From Liolophura sinensis (lineage: Eukaryota > Mollusca > Polyplacophora > Chitonida > Chitonidae), in the NCBI RefSeq assembly GCF_032854445.1, contig NC_088301.1, positions 59,842,512 to 59,906,511 on the forward strand: DNA of 64,000 bases, in the 5' to 3' direction. Of this stretch, positions 13,083-24,241 are shown in pieces; position 1 is the stretch's first letter, and each line of letters begins with the position of its first letter. The notes below the pieces were generated by a model. The model saw nothing but the letters and a program-made list of their open reading frames with translations. It ran no database searches and was not told the origin of the DNA. Position numbers and translations under genes: made by a program.

Positions 13083-13745
13083 GCACGTAGTGCATATATG
13101 ATGTGAGTGCTACTTATAGCACTTAGGGCTTATATGATGTGAGTGCTACTTATAGCACTTAGGGCTTATGTGATTGAGGATTGCTTATAGCACATAAACC
13201 TTATATGTTGTGAGGACTGATTATAACTCTTTGGGTTTACGTGATGTGAGGACTGCTTATAGCACTTAGGGTTTATATGATGTGAGGACTCCTTGTAGCA
13301 CCTTGAAGGGCTAATACGATGTGAGGACTCCTTGTAGCACTTTGAAGGGCTAATACGATGTGAGGACTCCTTGTAGCACTTTGAAGGGCTAATATGTTGT
13401 GAGGACTGATTATAACTCTTTGGGTTTACATGATGTGAGGACTGCTTATAGCACTTAGGGTTTATATGATGTGAGGACTCCTTGTAGCACTTTGAAGGGC
13501 TAATATGTTGTGAGGACTGATTATAACTCTTTGGGTTTACATGATGTGAGGACTGCTTATAGCACTTAGGGTTTATATGATGTGAGGACTCCTTGTAGCA
13601 CTTTGAAGGGCTAATACGATGTGAGGACTCCTTGTAGCACTTTGAAGGGCTAATACAATGTGAGGACTCCTTGTAGCACTTTGAAGGGCTAATATGATGT
13701 GAGGACTCCATGTAAGAATTTGGGTTTATATGATGTGAGGATTTT
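13083..13745. repeat. 39-bp minisatellite, about 17 degenerate copies
   Basis: The unit contains GTGAGGACTCCTTGTAGCAC and TTTGAAGGGCTAATA. Related shorter variants (about 35-37 bases) carry GGACTGATTATAACTC or GGACTGCTTATAGCAC, and triplets of variants repeat as a block. The 181-codon minus-strand open frame across it is only the repeat read in 13-residue steps. Confidence 0.92.
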
Positions 13746-14053
13746 TTGTAGGTTCTTTGTGTTGGTCACAGCTCAGGGTGTACTTGGTGTTTGTGATGTT
13801 TGGGCATTTTTTATATGAAACATTGTGCCCGGCTGCAGGAAGACCTGTGAAAAGCCATTGTTCTAAAGGCCATTCATGACTGTTTCATGAAGATATCAAG
13901 ATAATTCCTGATATGGACACAGTGGTGTTTATGCTCATCATTGGTTATTTTTTGCAAACATTCTAAGTAACTGTAGGCTCAAATTTTTATTTTGTTGTTC
14001 TTCTTTTCTTTCTTGCTTCTCTACACTTGCACTGATCATTGGATGCTTATTGT

Positions 14054-14490
14054 TTGTGATTGATTGTGATGTGACCAGTGTAGTACGTGTGGGTATTGTT
14101 TGTGATGTGACCTGCAGTGTAGTACGTGTGGGTATTGTTTGTGATGTGACCTGGAGTGTAGTACATGTGGGTATTGTTTGTGATGTGACCTGGAGTGTAG
14201 TACATGTGGGTATTGTTTGTGATGTGACCTGCAGTGTAGTACATGTGGGTATTGTTTGTGATGTGACCTGCAGGGTTGTACGTGTGAGTATTGTTTGTGA
14301 TGTGACCTGCAGTGTAGCACATGTGGGTATTGTTTGTGATGTGACCTGGAGTGTAGTACATGTGGGTATTGTTTGTGATGTGACCTGCAGGGTGGTACGT
14401 GCGGGTATTGTTTGTGATGTGACCTGCAGGGTGGTACGTGTGAGTATTGTTTGTGATGTGACCTGCAGTGTAGTACATGTGAGTATTGTT
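14054..14490. repeat. 39-bp minisatellite, about 11 copies
   Basis: The unit contains TGTGATGTGACCTGCAGTGT and AGTACATGTGGGTATTGTT, with C/G and A/G variants. All three long frames on both strands stay open because the unit is 13 codons long and lacks stops. No gene is implied. Confidence 0.93.
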
Positions 14491-14829
14491 TTTTACAGAA
14501 AAGGCATTTTGTGTAACTGTCCCACAGAATTGAGTTTCTGTTCAATAAAAATGTCAAGGAAGTAAAAATTGTGAAATACATTTAGCTTCTTGAAGTAAAA
14601 GATCAATGTTTTATGTTGAAGTCCACCAGTTTCAGAAGTACAGTTGCACCAGAGTATTGGGAGTTAAAACTTGACTGATGTTCTTGTAAAAATCTGAGTG
14701 TCGTTCATTGAGTTTTTATAAGTTTGACTGAAAGGTGATGTCTGTCCTTCCATGCATCTTTTGCCAAAATATCTTTGGCAACTAATTTACATATTGTGAA
14801 CTTAATTGTTTATGTCACATAATATTTTA

Positions 14830-15240
14830 TTGACATTTGACCTACCCTGCTGTGCTGTGAGGACATCATATCCCTAAAACTATGGACCAAATTCAATAAA
14901 AGGTACTTGTATTCATTGACCACCCAGAAGGTATTAAGAGTGCAGGGGAGCACAAATGACTTTTGACCTACTTGTTCAGGTCAGATTTTATGTGTCTTGT
15001 AAAGCTATATTTCCAAAACTACTCAGCCAAGTTTAATGAACCTTCGTAGGAGGAATCTCTTATAATTAAGGTAGGTTTCTCTGACCATATTATATACATT
15101 ATTATTGTGGTAAATATGTCAGACTGACATATTAAGCACAATTTCTCACATCAGAGTTCATATCTATCTTCCCATTTTGTCTTCAAGACTACAGTACCAA
15201 ATATAATGAAACTTGATAGATGGGTTCATTGAGGAGGTCC
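14830..15240. repeat. Old, diverged interspersed or tandem repeat
   Basis: Three diverged copies of a motif resembling 'aaaactactcagccaagtt' followed by 'taatgaacctt' occur at about 14874, 15012 and 15182, each near 'ttgacct' and 'cttgtaaagc'-like text. They look like a decayed repeat family of roughly 140-170-base spacing. Family not named. Confidence 0.4.
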
Positions 15241-16745
15241 TGGAAAGAGCCTTAAAAGATGTTGTAAAACAGTCAACAGACATTTAGTGTGGAGTAAATC
15301 TGAAGGAATCACAAGGAAGTGTCACCAACTGGTTACCGGGCGTCCTTATTAAAGACATGTTAGAAAATGTTCTTTGTTTATGTTGTCATTATCATTGACC
15401 TATATGCAGGGTAAAGGTATTGAGGATTTGGTTGATTTTAGTGCCTGTGAACCTTGACCATGTCACCATCGTTGACAGTAAGGCCTATATCAGTGTTATC
15501 AGTATTAACATTTACTAATACCATCCTTTCTCTTTTGTAGGTTTCTCTCGACCATTGTGTGTTCAGTTTATTTTTCCATTGTTTATGATCAGATTCAACT
15601 CTCCCAATAATTTTATATAGGTCATCTTGACGTACATATCGCAAAAAAAAATAGCCGCATGTTTAACACAATATGTGTAAATTTGTTGTAAGTTACACAG
15701 CAGTCGATCATGATGAAGACATACCAGAAGGCACATGTAAACGTATTAACAATATGACATCCAGATAGTGATAATTAAAGCATGGGGAGGATTTCATAAA
15801 TCTCTCTAAACATAGAATATAGACAAGTATATATAGGCAGAGAGGATATGCCATGTACATTGAGGGCAGGTAAAAACTTTACAGCACGACTGTCCTTCAC
15901 AAATAAACTCTTGTGAGTTCTGCTGGCCATGAGTGAGGTGATCCCAGTCTTATTTATGGAGCATATGTGCTTCATGTTGTACAGATGACTACAATCTGAA
16001 GCTTGTTGACTAGTCTGCAGTGTGTATTCCCTCAAGCCATTCAGTCATAGTGGCATTACAATGACTCTCTGCTATACATGTATGTTTGTAGTTTAATGCA
16101 GTGTTTAATCTTTAAATTAAAACATTATAGTGCTAACACACATTCCAGTAGAAGGGGATGTTTGGAACTGTATTTGTCAATATTTACACTGGTTGTTCTG
16201 TTTGTAGTTGCATTTGATATAAAAATGGTGGAACAAAATATGAGATTCAGAACAGATTGCCTCAGAAACCTATGTATGATGGAATTATTAAATAGTGAAT
16301 TAAACATACAAATGTATGTTTTAGGGGAGTAGCAAAATGTTTAAAAAATGAGAAAAAAGCACCACATAGCTTTTATCATTTAAATTGTATATGTGCATGG
16401 AGACAATATGTTTTCAGTTTCCTGATGTAACAGTGTAATAGAATGGATTATTTGTCTGGCGGTGATCCCATATCTTTAGCTGTTTATGAGTGCTGGTGAG
16501 GTAATAAAAATATGGTTCTTGTGCATGAAATGACAACCTCACAGCACAAAGACTAAGGACTATGTACATCGAATTTCATAACTCACATATTGTATATCTA
16601 GTTACTGTGCCAAAGTGCATGGGAAGGACAGCTGCACAATTTGACAGTCATATTTTTCATACATCTCAGAATGTGTCGGAAGGCAAATGTGTCTCACATA
16701 TGATGTAATTATGATCTGCTGTTTGATTGTACTCCAAATTAATGA
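15241..16745. other. Gene-free sequence
   Basis: No gene could be supported. A 68-codon minus-strand frame (15438-15644) is hydrophilic but has no recognised domain and no convincing splice partners. Confidence 0.35.
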
Positions 16746-16747
16746 TG

Positions 16748-17065
16748 GAATCATGGCCTCAACTCTGCACAGGTTGATTTACCTGTGTGTTGGCCTCAAT
16801 TCTGGATAGGTTGATTTACCTGTGTGTTGGCCTCTACTCTATACAGGTTGATTTACCTGTGTGTTGGCCTCAACTCTGCACAGGTTGATTTACCTGTGTG
16901 TTGGCCTCAATTCTGGATAGGTTGATTTACCTGTGTGTTGGCCTCTACTCTATACAGGTTGATTTACCTGTGTGTTGGCCTCAACTCTGTACATGTACAT
17001 GTTGATTTACCTGTGTTTTGACCTCAACTCTCTACAGTTTGATTTACCTGTGTTTTGGCCTCAAC
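16748..17065. repeat. 37-bp minisatellite arranged in trimers
   Basis: About eight copies of a 37-base unit with CAGGTTGATTTACCTGTGTG. Three variants (caactctgcac, caattctggat, ctactctatac) occur in fixed order twice, giving a 111-base higher-order unit. Confidence 0.88.
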
Positions 17066-17825
17066 TCTAATCCTGTTTACTGTCAGTAGTCTACATTCTT
17101 TTGCCTGAATGTTGTGTGAAAAAATACTTTGATTATGAATTGCCTCTGCGAGAATCTGAGACATCTTTTCTTGAAATAGAAAGCAATTAATGTGTTTTAA
17201 GCATGATATGTATAAGAAACCATGGAATGAATAATTGTAGTTCTGGTTTTTATTGTGCAATAGCACCTGACATCTGTATACTTGTATATATGTTTTGCCT
17301 TGGTGACACCACACACAGCTTACCTGTAACATGGAGGTAGAATGGGAGGAGGAACAACTTGCCCAGTCAGTCCAGCAAGTCAGCCAAACATATCTTCTGT
17401 GTCTTTGCATACTGAATGCAACCGCCCGTGGTCACATGGCCTTTAATGTTCAGTGTATGATACCACACTTCACAGAGCGAACGCAACCCCGGCTTGGCGT
17501 GATCCGACTCAAGTAGGATCCCACCCTTTGCCCTTACTTTGAGTAAATACTGGTAACTCCAAAATATAGTATGGCCATGCATCTAAGGGGGCAAATTTAA
17601 TCACTTTGACAGGAATGTAGAATTGAAAGATATATAGTTTGTATAGGATGGTAGACATTGTAGTATGATAAAATTATGTTTTCCGGTTGTCATTAGTTTA
17701 TAGCAAGTACTCTACCATTTTATTTTAAATTATGATTGAATGTTGAAAAAAATCTGCGACTTTTTCCAGAAATATCCCAAATTGGTCATGTTTGAATTGT
17801 ATTAAAGCTCTGCACAACTAACAAA
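17066..17825. other. Gene-free spacer
   Basis: No supported feature. It lies between the 37-bp and the first 36-bp arrays. Confidence 0.35.
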
Positions 17826-18772
17826 ACAATGCCTAGTTGGCATGCCCGTCCCACTTGTGAGGGAGCCATACCCCACTCATGTGGCAGCCCTTGTGAGGTA
17901 GTCGTGCTCAACCCATTTCTTGTGGGGTAGCCGTACCCCATCCATGTGGCAGCCCTCGTGAGGCAGCTTTACCCCACCCATGTGGCAGCCCTCGTGAGGC
18001 AGCTTTACCCCACCCATGAGGCAGCCCTTGTGAGGTAGCCGTACCCCACCCATGTGACACTCCTTGTGAGGTAGCCATACCCCACCCATATGGCCACCCT
18101 TGTGAGGTAGCCGCACCCCACCCATATGGCCACCCTTGTGAGGTAGCCGTAACCCACCCATGTGACAGTCCTTGTGAGGTAGCCGTACCCCACCCATATG
18201 GCCACCCTTGTGAGGTAGCAGTACCCCACCCATATGGCCACCCTTGTGAGGTAGCCGTACCCCACCCATATGGCCACTCTTGTGAGGTAGCCGTACCCCA
18301 CCCATGTGGCCACCCTTGTGAGGTAGCCATACCCCACCTATATGGCCACCCTTGTGAGGTAGCCGTACCCCACCCATATGGCCACCCTTGTGAGGTAGCC
18401 GTACCCCACCCATATGGCCACCCTTGTGAGGTAGCCGTACCCCACCCATGTGGCCACCCTTGTGAGGTAGCTGTACCCCACCCATGTGACAGTCCTTGTG
18501 AGGTAGCCGTACCCCACCCATGTGACAGTCCTTGTGAGGTAGCCGTACCCCACCCATATGGCCACCCTTGTGAGGTAGCCGTACCGCACCCATATGGCCA
18601 CTCTTGTGAGGTAGCCGTACCTCACCCATATGGCCACTCTTGTGAGGTAGCCGTACCCCACCCATATGGCCACCCTTGTGAGGTAGCCGTACCCCACCCA
18701 TGTGACAGTCCTTGTGAGGTAGCCGTACCCCACCCATATGGCCACCCTTGTTAGGTAGTCATACCCCACCCA
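17826..18772 (-). repeat. 36-bp minisatellite, array A (reverse orientation)
   Basis: About 26 copies. On the minus strand the unit reads ATGGGTGGGGTACGGCTACC then TCACAAGGGTGGCCAT, the same family as the larger array at 20.9-23.7 kb but in the opposite orientation. The unit is 12 codons without stops in any of the three frames, which explains the 286-codon minus-strand frame. Confidence 0.95.
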
Positions 18773-20015
18773 AGAATCAAGTTTACAATCCTGTCACAAA
18801 GTACAAATTAAATTACCTCTCAATGTCCTTCAAAAAATAGGCCAAGCTCACAAAATATATATAGGATTCGTCACAAAGCCTCATTATACATCTTGTATAA
18901 GTTGAATAAACCTGAATATAAGCTTTCAGATTAAAAAGTGTTAAGGCGGTGGAGACACAGACTAAATGACCTTGAAAACATCTTAATAAAAATCTTTTTT
19001 ATAACTATTCACCCAAGTACAAATTCATACAATGCGAAATGGGCATGTACAAAATTAAGGCAAATGAGAACATTTGAAAACACATGTAAAATACATAAAT
19101 GAAATTTGTACTGAAACTTAAATTTCGTGTTTTAAAATCATTTTACTTGGGGGAAAAACTTCTAAGAAACAATTCAGACTTTTTTCTTGGACAAAGTTTA
19201 ATGGTCATTCATGTGATATATAGCTCATTTCAGTGTTTCCTTGGGCTTTAATTTATTTATGTATTGAGCATTCAAGATCTACATGTATGAATGCTATTGC
19301 TAAAGGAGTGAAACAAACCATTTAAAGCCAAAAAGAAAAAAAGGAAAATAGAGGAGAAAAATATTGACCCCCTTCTCTCAACAGTATTTAATTATATCTG
19401 ATATGTGCTCTATGATAGTGTTTTCTTTGTATTAATAAGCACATAGGACATCCATAATGGAACATCCCCGGTATGTTACTGTGCTTTACATGTATTCAAA
19501 ATCTGAGTTAAATTCATAGAGCACTTTTCAAGATACCATGGTTGAGCCAAAAATTGCATACTATATACTGTGGCCAATAAGTCTACAGGATAAAATATTC
19601 TATGTTGGACATTCCGTAGGCATAATAAAAAGAAAAACCCCAGCCCGTTCATGAAGGAAAGCATCAAGATAAATTTATATAATGCAGAGCATCCTGGTAC
19701 TTTCAACTTGAGTCTCATTTACATGTAGATATAGCTCACAAACTAGTGATGGTTAGCTTTGAATTGGTTCAGACCTTTTAAGCATACTTTGCTTCAAAAT
19801 GACAAAAGTTATGTGAAGTTATCTTCACTTAAACCTGTCTATCTTGTTTGCTTATGTCAAAATGTAATATGTCTGTCTTATCTCCATGTGATTTGGACAA
19901 ACAGACAGGTACACTAGCTATTACACTTGATAATCAAGGCAAAGAAAGAAAACACAGGTAGGGGAAAAACAACTACATGTACACAGTAAGACTTAAATAT
20001 TGCCATTTGATCACA
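18773..20015. other. Spacer between the 36-bp arrays
   Basis: AT-rich unique-looking sequence with no supported gene. Confidence 0.4.
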
Positions 20016-20515
20016 GGATACCTTGGCCGCTTGTGCCCCACCTACCTGGGTATTTGTGTCCCACCCATTTAGGCTCTTGTGCCTTACCAACCTAGCCACT
20101 CATGCCTCACTCACCTGGCTCCTCCTGTCCCAGTGGTGCCCAACCCATGTGCCCCAACCATATAACCACTCATGCCCCATCCACCTGACTGCTCGTTCCC
20201 AAACCATGTGCCCCACCCACCCCACCCCACCAGTCATGCCCCACCCAACTCAAAACTTGTGCCCGACTCACCTGGCTGCTCCTGCCCGAATGGTGCCAAA
20301 CTCATGTGCCCCAACCACATAACCACTCATGCCCCATCCACCTGACCCCTCGTGCCTTAACCATGTGCTCACCCACCTCACCAATCGTGCCCCACCCAAC
20401 TCGAAACTCGTGTTCGACTCACTTGAGTACTCCGCTCCACCCACATAACCATTCATGACCTACCGATGTGCCAACCCACCTGATCACTTGTGCCCAACTC
20501 ATCTAACTATTTGTA
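20016..20515. repeat. Degenerate C-rich repeat
   Basis: Irregular copies of TGCCCCACCCACCTGACC-like text at about 25-30-base spacing. A larger block that includes CATGTGCCCCAACCA and ACCACTCATGCCCCATCCAC occurs twice about 157 bases apart. It shares the CCCCACCCA core with the neighbouring 36-bp family and may be a distant relative. Confidence 0.65.
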
Positions 20516-20904
20516 CCCCAGTTTGACTGTACTTAGTCATTTATTCAAACTAGATCCAACAGGCTTTATTGCCCAGGTCTTCTGTTGACCCTGGGCAATC
20601 CTGGTTGTCATCCCAATACAGGGTGGGCATACACAGTATATATTCAAACAAATCAAAACACAAAGTTTGAAGTGACCCTTGTACATGCTTTGTACATGTA
20701 TGTGTGGGCAGATCCCTATATTTCATGTGTATCATATTAGATACACATGAAATTCTGCCTGACATACAATCCATGAAATATGGACTATCATCCTACGTGA
20801 TAGACATGCAAATACAATGTAATGCAGAGATAAACTGGCCGTTCTGTCTTAGCATTGCAAGGATATCCATTTGCAGGGCTCTTTCACAAGAGGGCAGGGT
20901 TACC

Positions 20905-23730
20905 ACATGGGCAAGGCTGGGCTCCCTTACAAGTGGGATGGGGCCACCATATGGGTGGGGTACGGCTAACTCAAAAGGACTGCCACATGGGTGGGGTATG
21001 GCTACCTCACAAGGGCTGCCACATGGGTGGGGTACGGCTACCTCACAAGGGCTGCTACATGGGTGAGGTACGGCTGCCTCACCAGGACTACCACATGGAT
21101 GGGGTACAGCTGCCTCACAAGGACTGCCACATGGGTGGGGTAAAGCTGCCTCACAAGGGCTGCCACATGGGTGGGGTACAGCTACCTCACAAGGACTGCC
21201 ACATGGGTGGGGTACAGCTACCTCACAAGGGTAGGCATATGGGTGAGGTACGGCTACCTCACAAGGGCTGCCACATGGGTGGGGTAAAGCTACCTCACAA
21301 GGACTGCCACATGGGTGGGATATGGCTACCTCACAAGGGCTGCCTCATGGGTGGGGTACGGCTACCTCACAAGGGCTGCTACGTGGGTGAGGTACGGCTA
21401 CCTCACAAGGGCTGCCACATGGGTGAGGTACGGCTACCTCACAAGGGCTGCCTCATGGGTGGGGTAAAGCTGCCTCACAAGGGCTACCACATGGGTGGGG
21501 TACAGCTACCTCACAAGGGTGGCCATATGGGTAAGGTACGGCTACCTCACAAGGGCTGCCACATGGGTGAGGTACGGCTACCTCACAAGGGCTGCCTCAT
21601 GGGTGGGGCACACGTACATCACAAGGACTGCCACATGCGTGAAGTACAGCTACCTCACGAGAGCTGCCACATGGATGAGGTATGGCTACCTCACAAGGGC
21701 TGCCTCATGGGTGGGGTAAAGCTGCCTCACAAAGGCTGCCACATGGGTGAGGTACGGCTACCTCACAAGGGCTGCCTCATGGGTGGGGTAAAGCTGCCTC
21801 ACAAGGGCTGCCTCATGGGTGGACTAACTCACAAGGGCTGCCACATGGGTGGGGTACAGCTACCTCACAAGGACTGCCACATGGGTGGGGTATGGCTACC
21901 TCACAAGGGCTGCCACATGGGTGGGGTACGGCTACCTCACAAGGGCTGCTACATGGGTGAGGTACGGCTGCCTCACCAGGACTACCACATGGATGGGGTA
22001 CAGCTGCCTCACAAGGACTGCCACGTGGGTGGGGTAAAGCTGCCTCACAAGGGCTGCCACATGGGTGGGGTACGGCTACCTCACAAGGGCTGCTACATGG
22101 GTGAGGTACGGCTGCCTCACCAGGACTACCACATGGATGGGGTACAGCTGCCTCACAAGGACTGCCACATGGGTGGGGTAAAGCTGCCTCACAAGGGCTG
22201 CCACATGGGTGGGGTACAGCTACCTCACAAGGACTGCCACATGGGTGGGGTACAGCTACCTCACAAGGGTAGGCATATGGGTGAGGTACGGCTACCTCAC
22301 AAGGGCTGCCACATGGGTGGGGTAAAGCTACCTCACAAGGACTGCCACATGGGTGGGATATGGCTACCTCACAAGGGCTGCCTCATGGATGGGGTACGGC
22401 TACCTCACAAGGGCTGCTACGTGGGTGAGTTACGGCTACCTCACAAGGGCTGCCACATGGGTGAGGTACGGCTACCTCACAAGGGCTGCCTCATGGGTGG
22501 GGTAAAGCTGCCTCACAAGGGCTACCACATGGGTGGGGTACAGCTACCTCACAAGGGTGGCCATATGGGTAAGGTACGGCTACCTCACAAGGGCTGCCAC
22601 ATGGGTGAGGTACGGCTACCTCACAAGGGCTGCCTCATGGGTGGGGCACACGTACATCACAAGGACTGCCACATGCGTGAAGTACAGCTACCTCACGAGA
22701 GCTGCCACATGGATGAGGTATGGCTACCTCACAAGGGCTGCCTCATGGGTGGGGTAAAGCTGCCTCACAAAGGCTGCCACATGGGTGAGGTACGGCTACC
22801 TCACAAGGGCTGCCTCATGGGTGGGGTAAAGCTGCCTCACAAGGGCTGCCTCATGGGTGGACTAACTCACAAGGGCTGCCACATGGGTGGGGTACAGCTA
22901 CCTCACAAGGACTGTCACATAGGTGGGGTACGGCCACTTCACAAGGGTGGCCATATGGGTGGGGTACGGCTACCTCACAATGGCTGCCACATGGGTGGGG
23001 TACGGCTACCTCACAAGGGCTGCCTCATGGGTGGGGTACAGCTACCTCACAAGGACTGTCACATAGGTGGGGTACGGCTACCTCACAAGGGCTGCCTCAT
23101 GGGTGGGGTACAGCTACCTCACAAGGGCTGCCACATAGGTGGGGTACGGCCACCTCACAAGGGTGGCCATATGGGTGAGGTACAGCTACCTCACAAGGAC
23201 TGTCACATGGGTGGGGTACAGCTACCTCACAAGGACTGCCACATGGGTGGGGTATGGCTACCTCACAAGGGCTACCTCATGGGTGGGGTAAAGCTACCTC
23301 ACAAGGGCTGCCACATGGGTGGGGCACAGCTACCTCACAAGGGCTGCTACATGGGTGGGGTACAGCTAACTCACAAGGACTGCCACATGGGTGGGGTACA
23401 GCTACCTCACAAGGGCTGCCACATGGGTGGGGTACAGCTACCTTACAAGGACTGCCACATGGGTGGGGTACAGCTACCTCACAAGGGCTGCCACATGGGT
23501 GGGGTAAAGCTACCTCACAAGCACTGCCACATGAGTGGGGTACAGCCACCTCACAAGGGTGGCCATATGGGTGAGGTACATCTACCTCACAAGGGCTGCC
23601 TCATGGGTGGGGTAAAGCTCCCTCACAAGGGCTGCCACATGGGTGAGGTACGGCTACCTCACAAGGGCTGTCACATTAGTGGGGTACAGCTACCTCGCAA
23701 GGGCTTCCACATGGGTGGGGTAGGGATTTA
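20905..23730 (+). repeat. 36-bp minisatellite, array B, about 78 copies, with 1038-bp higher-order repeat
   Basis: The unit reads ATGGGTGGGGTACGGCTACC then TCACAAGGGCTGCCAC. One 1038-base block (29 units, one of them 6 bases short) is present twice in tandem order: the marker 'gcctcaccaggactacc' occurs at 21076, 21970 and 22114. A plus-strand open frame of 959 codons spans the array. Since all three frames of the unit are stop-free and the minus strand is largely open too, this length is not evidence for a protein. The array lies immediately upstream of gene 1. Confidence 0.95.
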
Positions 23731-23806
23731 TTGACAAAGAGGCAGATACTATGCATAAATTTAGACAGACTTTTGTGGCATGAATACATGTGATTTTTTT
23801 TTCTTT

Positions 23807-23939
23807 CAGCGAGCATTAATGTCAAGCCAAGGAAACTACGTACAGATGTGTGCATGATAGTACTGGATTCTGGAGTGAGGATAATTCATGTTCTATAATC
23901 TGACTGGTGTGCATGTCCTTACATTTGGGAGAGAGCAGT
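23807..23939 (+). other. Probable 5' UTR with upstream splice acceptor
   Basis: A strong pyrimidine tract ending TTTCTTTCAG at 23809 precedes the signal-peptide exon, so the start-codon exon probably begins at 23810, with a non-coding exon further upstream. A short out-of-frame upstream ATG frame starts at 23819. The first exon and promoter were not found. Confidence 0.5.
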
Positions 23940-23991
23940 ATGACTCTCCAGTGGTTGATTTTTATCTGCTTGCTTGTTGGATGGTTTCCAG
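23940..23991 (+). CDS. Lectin-aGPCR exon 1: signal peptide
   Basis: Starts MTLQWLIFICLLVGWFPG, a hydrophobic leader. Donor GTGCGA follows; the exon ends in phase 1. This ATG is chosen because the leader fits and the exon joins exon 2 in frame. Confidence 0.82.
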
Positions 23992-24178
23992 GTGCGAAAT
24001 TTTAAATTGACTTTATTACTTTATTTTTTAATGCTCTATAAGGCTACATACAGGTGGACTGTTTTTGTGTTTCTAAAATTATACACAGTAACGTAACATC
24101 AATTTATGTTTCAAGAATCTTTCCTTTTATTTGTGAATAATATACATGTAGGACTAATATGGTTACACACACACACAC

Positions 24179-24241
<63 letters not shown>

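Noticed and set aside
13166-13711. 181-codon His/Ser/Lys-rich minus-strand frame
   Set aside because: Produced by the 39-bp minisatellite.
14036-14581. Overlapping 143-181-codon frames on both strands
   Set aside because: Produced by a 39-bp minisatellite; open in several frames at once, which a real gene would not be.
15438-15644. 68-codon minus-strand frame with hydrophilic, protein-like composition
   Set aside because: No recognised domain and no splice partners; not enough to call.
17877-18737. 286-codon minus-strand open frame
   Set aside because: Same 36-bp repeat family; open length is a repeat effect.
20855-23734. 959-codon plus-strand open frame as a gene
   Set aside because: It is a 36-bp minisatellite whose three frames are all stop-free; no domain, no independent start context, no splice support. 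Kept only as a finding to test.
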